From Pisaster brevispinus (Eukaryota > Echinodermata > Asteroidea > Forcipulatida > Asteriidae): a stretch of DNA of 64,000 nt. Positions 60,901 to 64,000 of this stretch are shown piece by piece. A program made the translations under genes and the position numbers. Under the pieces are notes generated by a model, which saw only the letters and a program-made list of their open reading frames with translations, did not search any database and was not told the DNA's origin. The number at the start of each line of letters is the position of its first letter. The stretch's first letter is position 1. The stretch covers positions 1,302,001 through 1,366,000 of the forward strand of contig JAMKCF010000009.1 in NCBI GenBank assembly GCA_023634235.1, in the 5' to 3' direction.

Positions 60901-62469
60901 AAATTATCTTTCCTTTTTTTGCTCTGATATCCAGTAAAACCAACCCCTGTGTTGTTCCCGTGGGCTCACCATCTTTGTCCGATGAGAGGCAAGACTTGTT
61001 AAGCCCTTTACCGTCTGACTGCCAAACCGCCCCGTCCACGCCCTACAGTCAAATTTCCATTGGCTCCCCACTGACACCTGTGCAGAAGCTCTGCCAGAGT
61101 ATGCCGAATCTCTGGGTGACGACTGATGAGTGTGGGGGCAGTGAGCTGTCTGGACAGCCACCGGATAACTACATGTGGCCTAGCCCACCACTACAACAGC
61201 CATCCCCTCTGGTCAGCCCCACTGGATCACAAACTCCAAACGAGGGTAACTATTACATCGATCTGAACCAGAGTAAGCAGTTTTCCCCGCATCTGTCTGT
61301 GAAGAGAAAACAGGAGACTCAAGATGTCCAGCCTCTCTTCAAGGTGGCAAGGAGGGAAAACCAAGGTCAAGAAGCTGGGGTCTCTTTTGACGGAGGAGGA
61401 AGTGAGATCAGAGGTGTGGGGTGGAACACCGTGAAAACTGGTGTAGAAACTGATGCAACTCAACCTCCGAGTAAGTATTCTTGGTTAAAATAGAAAGGTT
61501 TTTGTCTCTGGAATGATAATTTCCAATCAATTTTGTGTACTGGTCTCATCTCCCTGAGAGTGTATCAATCATAAAACTGTAGTTGTTAATATTGTTTAGA
61601 AACAGTAATGTAAATCTACTTGTATTATTGTTTTACGCAGTACATTCTTTTAGTATTTAACATAGCTTTTTAAGAATTTTTTTAAATTCTTCTAAGACAA
61701 TTAATGCCGATGGTCAACCTTGCCCTGAATAGAGGAATCATATCGGTAACCAGGCTTTTTTTTTTCCTGTCAGGTGATGGAGGGATGAGTGGTTTACAGA
61801 CACTGCTATTCCAGCAGGATGGAACAAACATCAATAATTTATTTGGACACTCGCTGCTCCTACAAAAAGTTGCCCAGCAGGTGAGAACTATAGCTAGACC
61901 ACGACATACTAGCAGAGAATAATTCTAAGCCGTCATAAGCAGTGTGTTTGATTGGAGCCCTGTATGTTAGTTTTCTGTGTAATTTATGTTTAACTGCTCT
62001 TCCAGAATACTGGCATCAGAATAATTATTCAATATAACAGGTACACGTACATATATTTGTCCAAAGTATTGTGAAGTAATATCTGTGCAAATATGAAAAT
62101 AATACAAGCTTACTAGCTATGTTAAGAACAAGGACAGGATGAGAATTTAGTTACAGTACCGAAGTTCAAAGATAAATTGCATTTTCATTTGGGTAGGTTG
62201 TCAACAAAGCAAACATGGCACCATCAAGTAATCCGCTCATGAGCAAGCATCAGTTATCACCAGATGCCAGTCTCATGCCAAGCCATCAGTTCCCCTCCTT
62301 CCTAACACAGCCAGTGACTGATGACCTTAAGGACAAAGCTTCAGCCGACAACACGCTGATGAACTGCCTCCTCCTGACCAGCCAGGACTTGGATGTGAAC
62401 ACACCGCTGCAGGCATCAACAGGACTGCTGCAGGGTGAAGACTTGCTGCGGGCATTGGACGTACCTTGA
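45864..62469 (+). CDS. HIF1A: Hypoxia-inducible factor alpha, whole coding region (14 exons, spliced)
   Basis: Join of 45864-45907, 51242-51429, 52635-52807, 53868-54080, 54440-54636, 55831-55937, 56957-57104, 57395-57534, 58996-59231, 59475-59567, 59919-60064, 60935-61470, 61774-61880 and 62197-62469; 2601 nt, 866 codons plus TGA, all in phase with GT-AG introns. Domains: bHLH (about 15-77), PAS-A (about 98-206), PAS-B with PAC (about 235-357), N-terminal degron with LTYLAP (Pro417), C-terminal degron with RAPYI (Pro526), and a C-terminal transactivation domain with DVNTP (Asn844) and [12 protein letters not shown]. Human HIF-1alpha is 826 residues with Pro402, Pro564 and Asn803, so the layout is the same. 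In oxygen, PHD enzymes hydroxylate the prolines and VHL targets the protein for destruction; FIH hydroxylates the Asn and blocks CBP/p300. In hypoxia it pairs with ARNT on RCGTG sites. As an invertebrate gene it is probably the single pro-orthologue of HIF1A/EPAS1/HIF3A. ATG 45864 has the better context (A at -3, G at +4); an in-frame ATG at 45858 would add Met-Lys. Confidence 0.95.
45908..51241 (+). other. HIF1A: HIF-alpha intron 1 (5.3 kb)
   Basis: Contains a TIR element (46113-46327), a repeat family D fragment (about 47160-47290), an AGAGGGCG motif at 48175 and ACATGT runs (48850, 50224). No exon-like conserved ORF was found. First-intron enhancers are common but none is identifiable. Confidence 0.65.
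46113..46327. mobile_element. TIR element (MITE family E) in HIF-alpha intron 1
   Basis: Inverted ends of 27-28 bp contain CCGTATCC and GCCACCAC (left 46113-46140, right 46301-46327). A third, directly repeated copy of the left end begins near 46189. About 215 bp, with no ORF; no clear target duplication. Confidence 0.65.
51242..51429 (+). CDS. HIF1A: HIF-alpha coding exon 2 (bHLH)
   Basis: Residues 15-77. Basic region [15 protein letters not shown], helix 1 [12 protein letters not shown] and helix 2 [18 protein letters not shown]. This is diagnostic of HIF/SIM-class bHLH (human FYELAHQLPLPH and LDKASVMRLTISYLRVRK). Acceptor is ccttttttag|GAACTC and donor CCAAAG|gtaaat. Confidence 0.95.
51430..52634 (+). 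other. HIF1A: HIF-alpha intron 2
   Basis: 1.2 kb GT-AG intron, AT-rich, with a TACATGTACA word near 51998. Nothing else recognised. Confidence 0.85.
52635..52807 (+). CDS. HIF1A: HIF-alpha coding exon 3 (linker and start of PAS-A)
   Basis: Residues 78-135. The acidic linker [12 protein letters not shown] precedes [20 protein letters not shown], close to human [20 protein letters not shown]. The linker includes IKSE, a match to the sumoylation consensus. Acceptor is caaaccag|CCATCA and donor AAACAG|gtaaac. Confidence 0.94.
52808..53867 (+). other. HIF1A: HIF-alpha intron 3
   Basis: 1.06 kb GT-AG intron; no repeat element or RNA gene recognised. Confidence 0.85.
53868..54080 (+). CDS. HIF1A: HIF-alpha coding exon 4 (PAS-A core)
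   Basis: Residues 136-206. [19 protein letters not shown] is nearly the human FDFTHPCDHEEMREML, followed by [11 protein letters not shown] (human RMKCTLTSRGR). The stretch between is Ser/Lys-rich. Acceptor is ttcacctag|ATTGAC and donor TATAAG|gtggga. Confidence 0.95.
54440..54636 (+). CDS. HIF1A: HIF-alpha coding exon 5 (PAS-A end to PAS-B)
   Basis: Residues 207-271. Contains [20 protein letters not shown] and [12 protein letters not shown], matching human [24 protein letters not shown] and YCDER. It is preceded by a divergent loop ([15 protein letters not shown]). Acceptor is ttacttcag|GTTGTC and donor GAAAG|gtaagg. Confidence 0.95.
54637..56956 (+). other. HIF1A: HIF-alpha introns 5 and 6 (around exon 6)
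   Basis: Introns 54637-55830 and 55938-56956 flank exon 6 (55831-55937). Contents are a (TTTG)n run near 54720, G-rich and C-rich runs near 56335 and 56633, and otherwise unremarkable AT-rich DNA. Confidence 0.8.
55831..55937 (+). CDS. HIF1A: HIF-alpha coding exon 6 (PAS-B)
   Basis: Residues 272-307. [20 protein letters not shown] with YHAMDSHVI is the PAS-B helical core (human [26 protein letters not shown]). Acceptor is ttcatgcag|AATCAA and donor GACT|gtgagt. Confidence 0.94.
56957..57104 (+). CDS. HIF1A: HIF-alpha coding exon 7 (PAS-B and PAC)
   Basis: Residues 308-356. [20 protein letters not shown], then [20 protein letters not shown] and VCVNYMI. This matches human [20 protein letters not shown] and [19 protein letters not shown]. 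Acceptor is tcatgcag|TGTTTG and donor ATCAG|gtatta. Confidence 0.95.
57395..57534 (+). CDS. HIF1A: HIF-alpha coding exon 8 (linker after PAS-B)
   Basis: Residues 357-403, acidic and without a named domain: [20 protein letters not shown] then [15 protein letters not shown]. It corresponds to the human segment after SGIIQHDLIFSLQQTE. Acceptor is actttccttag|TGGCGT and donor AAGA|gtaagt. Confidence 0.9.
57535..58995 (+). other. HIF1A: HIF-alpha intron 8
   Basis: 1.46 kb intron ahead of the N-terminal degron exon. No element or RNA recognised. Confidence 0.85.
58996..59231 (+). CDS. HIF1A: HIF-alpha coding exon 9 (N-terminal oxygen degron)
   Basis: Residues 404-482. [18 protein letters not shown] aligns with human ALTLLAPAAGDTIISLDF, keeping the LxxLAP PHD site at 59019-59036. 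The target proline, residue 417, is codon 59034-59036. The remainder is Pro/Gln-rich. Acceptor is tttctag|GCAAAG and donor AACCAG|gttaat. Confidence 0.93.
59475..59567 (+). CDS. HIF1A: HIF-alpha coding exon 10
   Basis: Residues 483-513, a 93-nt in-phase (phase 0 on both sides) exon between the two degrons. It begins [14 protein letters not shown] and ends LLLDGFIE. Skipping it would not shift the frame. Acceptor is tcctacag|GAGTCC and donor ATCGAG|gtaagg. No known domain was seen. Confidence 0.85.
59919..60064 (+). CDS. HIF1A: HIF-alpha coding exon 11 (C-terminal oxygen degron)
   Basis: Residues 514-561. [19 protein letters not shown] aligns with human LDLEMLAPYIPMDDDFQL. The hydroxylatable proline (residue 526, codon 59955-59957) is kept, but the Leu before Ala-Pro is Arg. 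The acidic DDF tail is kept. Acceptor is attttgcag|ACCCAG. The preferred donor is AATGT|gtaagt; a weaker gtgtaa two bases earlier would break the frame. Confidence 0.92.
60425..60540 (-). mobile_element. tRNA-derived SINE head, minus strand, in HIF-alpha intron 11
   Basis: Complement shows A box TGGCTCGGTTG (plus 60480-60490) and B box GGTTCAAATCC (plus 60440-60450), about 30 bp apart in tRNA-like order. A functional tRNA is unlikely, since the acceptor arms do not pair. Confidence 0.6.
60935..61470 (+). CDS. HIF1A: HIF-alpha coding exon 12 (inhibitory-type linker)
   Basis: Residues 562-740, the largest HIF exon here. Low-complexity, rich in Ser/Pro/Gln ([35 protein letters not shown]), with a basic patch VKRKQET and VARRENQ that may act as the C-terminal nuclear localisation signal. 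In position it matches the poorly conserved inhibitory domain of vertebrate HIF. Acceptor is gatatccag|TAAAAC and donor CCTCCGA|gtaagt. Confidence 0.9.
61774..61880 (+). CDS. HIF1A: HIF-alpha coding exon 13
   Basis: Residues 741-776: [20 protein letters not shown] and [23 protein letters not shown] resembles human VGIGTLLQQPDD, which precedes the transactivation domain. Acceptor is tttcctgtcag|GTGATG and donor CAGCAG|gtgaga. Confidence 0.9.
62197..62469 (+). CDS. HIF1A: HIF-alpha terminal coding exon 14 (CTAD)
   Basis: Residues 777-866 and TGA. The C-terminus holds [20 protein letters not shown] followed by LRALDVP. This matches human [20 protein letters not shown] and RALDQVN. The FIH target Asn (residue 844) is codon 62398-62400, and the two Leu-rich turns that bind CBP/p300 TAZ1 are intact. 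Acceptor is tttgggtag|GTTGTC. Confidence 0.95.
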   Translation, partial: VVNKANMAPSSNPLMSKHQLSPDASLMPSHQFPSFLTQPVTDDLKDKASADNTLMNCLLLTSQDLDVNTPLQASTGLLQGEDLLRALDVP

Positions 62470-64000
62470 AGCATCACCAGACTTGGTATGTAAACCAGGA
62501 AGATGACTATAGTTTACCGACCAACCATAAATCCTGGAGTATATTTTAGTATTGTTAACAAATTGATGTACAGATACCCATATTTTGCTGTTGTTTCACA
62601 TATTTTGAAAGTGATTCGTTTATTTTCATGAGAGAAGGGTGATGGAAATTGTTGCGTACTCCACAATTGAATTGATGAGGGTTTAAGCAGTTTTTTGGGG
62701 GTCCAGTATCCTTTCAGATTGTATTTGTTTATAGAGAAAAAAAATAACATTGAAATAATTAGAGAGTTTGTGGGATTATTGGAAACTTCATAAATTGAGG
62801 AAGAGAAATGTGGCTACTGCCAGTATGCCAAATTAAACTGTGTGTTTTGTCAGCAGAGTAAACGAACGTCTGTTAAGTCATAAAGTTATGAAATGACTCT
62901 TAGCATCTCAGCACTAGAATAAAAAGGGTGAAACTTTTCCAGACAGTTCTAAGGCTATTATTTATGAAAATGGAAGGACATGGGTAAGAATGATAGAAAT
63001 TGATATGGACCAGGGTCATTTATTGTTTTATTTCACGAGTTTGCCATGAGGGACATTGATACCAGTGATTTCAGTTGCGGTTTTTCACTTGTTCTTTCAC
63101 AGTATATCAGCACGGATTGGCTTTTTATTGTTTTATCGTGGTGTATTTTGTACAGTAATGAGTGTTTGCATAGCTTGCCCAAGTTGGCCTCCCTCTCAGT
63201 AAATTAGTCGGGTAAAGTCCATTATTGTAGAAGTTGGGAAAGGGGCTAAGAGTAACATTGATAACTATTATTTAGCTTCTGTGAAGTGTCTGATACTATA
63301 ATATGTACATTCACGTACATGTACAAGACCAAGTAATTTTTGTTTTAACTTTTCCCGTCTTTTCTAATGTCATAGTCATAGATCTGTTGCCGTCTATCAG
63401 TTCAAAGCAACTGAATAATTTCAAATGTGTACAAAAATAAATTTCATCGATCATTAGAACACACAATTCAGAAGTCATTATGATGATGATCCCGGTTAAT
63501 AGTGGCAATTGATTGATAGCAAAACTATCAACTCATGATCATCCATACAAAAATGGTGACAAATATTGTGACAATTTTTGTAGTTTGATTTAATTGCTAC
63601 CAAGTATTGCCCCCCCCCCCAAAAAAAAAACCATCAGGGAGGCACCATCATAATGACTTCTGTAAGGTTCTCATTCTACACACGCTCAGTGTGGACATGG
63701 AACCAGCTACAGAGCTGCAACTCTCCCTGATTCTAGAGAAGGTTCCCTGAAAATACACCAATCTTTCTATGTTCTGATCAACAAAGCAGAAAATCTGCCA
63801 GATTGTGGAACCCCACCAGGATTGTATGCTACATATTTGTTGGTACTTTCCAGAAGCTAGCCCTACCAGCTCTACATGTAGGTGTTTTATACGCCTAGTG
63901 CTGGCTTCAGGCTGCTGTAATTTTCCAGGCTTTTGACTTGCACCTTCACAAATTAGTTTATCATCACTTGCACAAAATAATGCGTAGTGATGGCACCTGA
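62470..64000 (+). other. HIF1A: HIF-alpha 3' UTR and downstream flank
   Basis: AU-rich sequence with several ATTTA words, two AATAAA signals, a TACATGTAC word at 63315 and a C run followed by an A run at about 63610-63630. No further coding sequence was recognised to the window end. Confidence 0.6.
62918..63441 (+). terminator. HIF1A: Candidate HIF-alpha poly(A) signals
   Basis: AATAAA occurs at 62918-62923 and 63436-63441, about 450 and 970 nt after the stop. Which is used is unknown; the long AU-rich 3' region up to the window end may all be 3' UTR. Confidence 0.4.

Overview
This 64 kb window is animal nuclear DNA carrying two multi-exon, spliced genes, both on the + strand. All 19 introns have GT-AG borders and codon phase is kept across every junction. 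The proteins are close to vertebrate relatives, and about 90 percent of the sequence is AT-rich, repeat-laden non-coding DNA. The palindromic word TACATGTA is scattered throughout, and the repeats are tRNA-derived SINEs, TIR MITEs and a Helitron-like insertion. Together this suggests a marine invertebrate deuterostome, most likely an echinoderm such as a sea star. The phylum is inference from protein similarity and repeat style, not from a search.

Layout. Positions 1-15.8 kb hold no recognisable protein gene. They contain tRNA-like SINEs (about 210-292 and 1121-1800), two copies of one TIR element each nested inside another repeat (1293-1638 and 8601-8957), a GGCACCAAGGCA-type repeat family, and ACATGT microsatellites. 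Part of this is probably the 5' flank or a 5' UTR intron of BTBD7. Positions 15917-39155 hold BTBD7: seven coding exons, 858 codons, N-terminal myristoylation motif, two BTB domains, a BACK region and a conserved C-terminal motif. Its introns 5 (5.9 kb) and 6 (10.9 kb) carry most of the repeats. Positions 39.2-45.6 kb are intergenic: a poly(A) signal, a SINE fragment that is the uninterrupted counterpart of a SINE broken by a 1.5 kb insertion at 36.1 kb, and AT-rich sequence. Positions 45864-62469 hold a HIF-alpha gene (pro-orthologue of HIF1A/EPAS1/HIF3A): fourteen coding exons, 866 codons, with bHLH, PAS-A, PAS-B, two prolyl-hydroxylation degrons and a C-terminal transactivation domain with the FIH asparagine. 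A TATA box, an initiator and a four-codon uORF precede it. From 62470 to the end is its 3' UTR and flank.

Functions. HIF-alpha is the oxygen-regulated bHLH-PAS transcription factor, destroyed via PHD/VHL in oxygen and paired with ARNT in hypoxia. BTBD7 is a double-BTB/BACK protein known in mouse for epithelial cleft formation in branching organs. The two genes are unrelated in function, but their human orthologues both lie on chromosome 14, so their adjacency here may preserve an old linkage. I found no bacterial-type system, CRISPR array or viral gene. The most notable items are the nested transposon insertions with readable target sites, a Leu-to-Arg change in the second HIF degron, and a cluster of CTCF-like AGAGGGCGCT motifs in BTBD7 intron 5.
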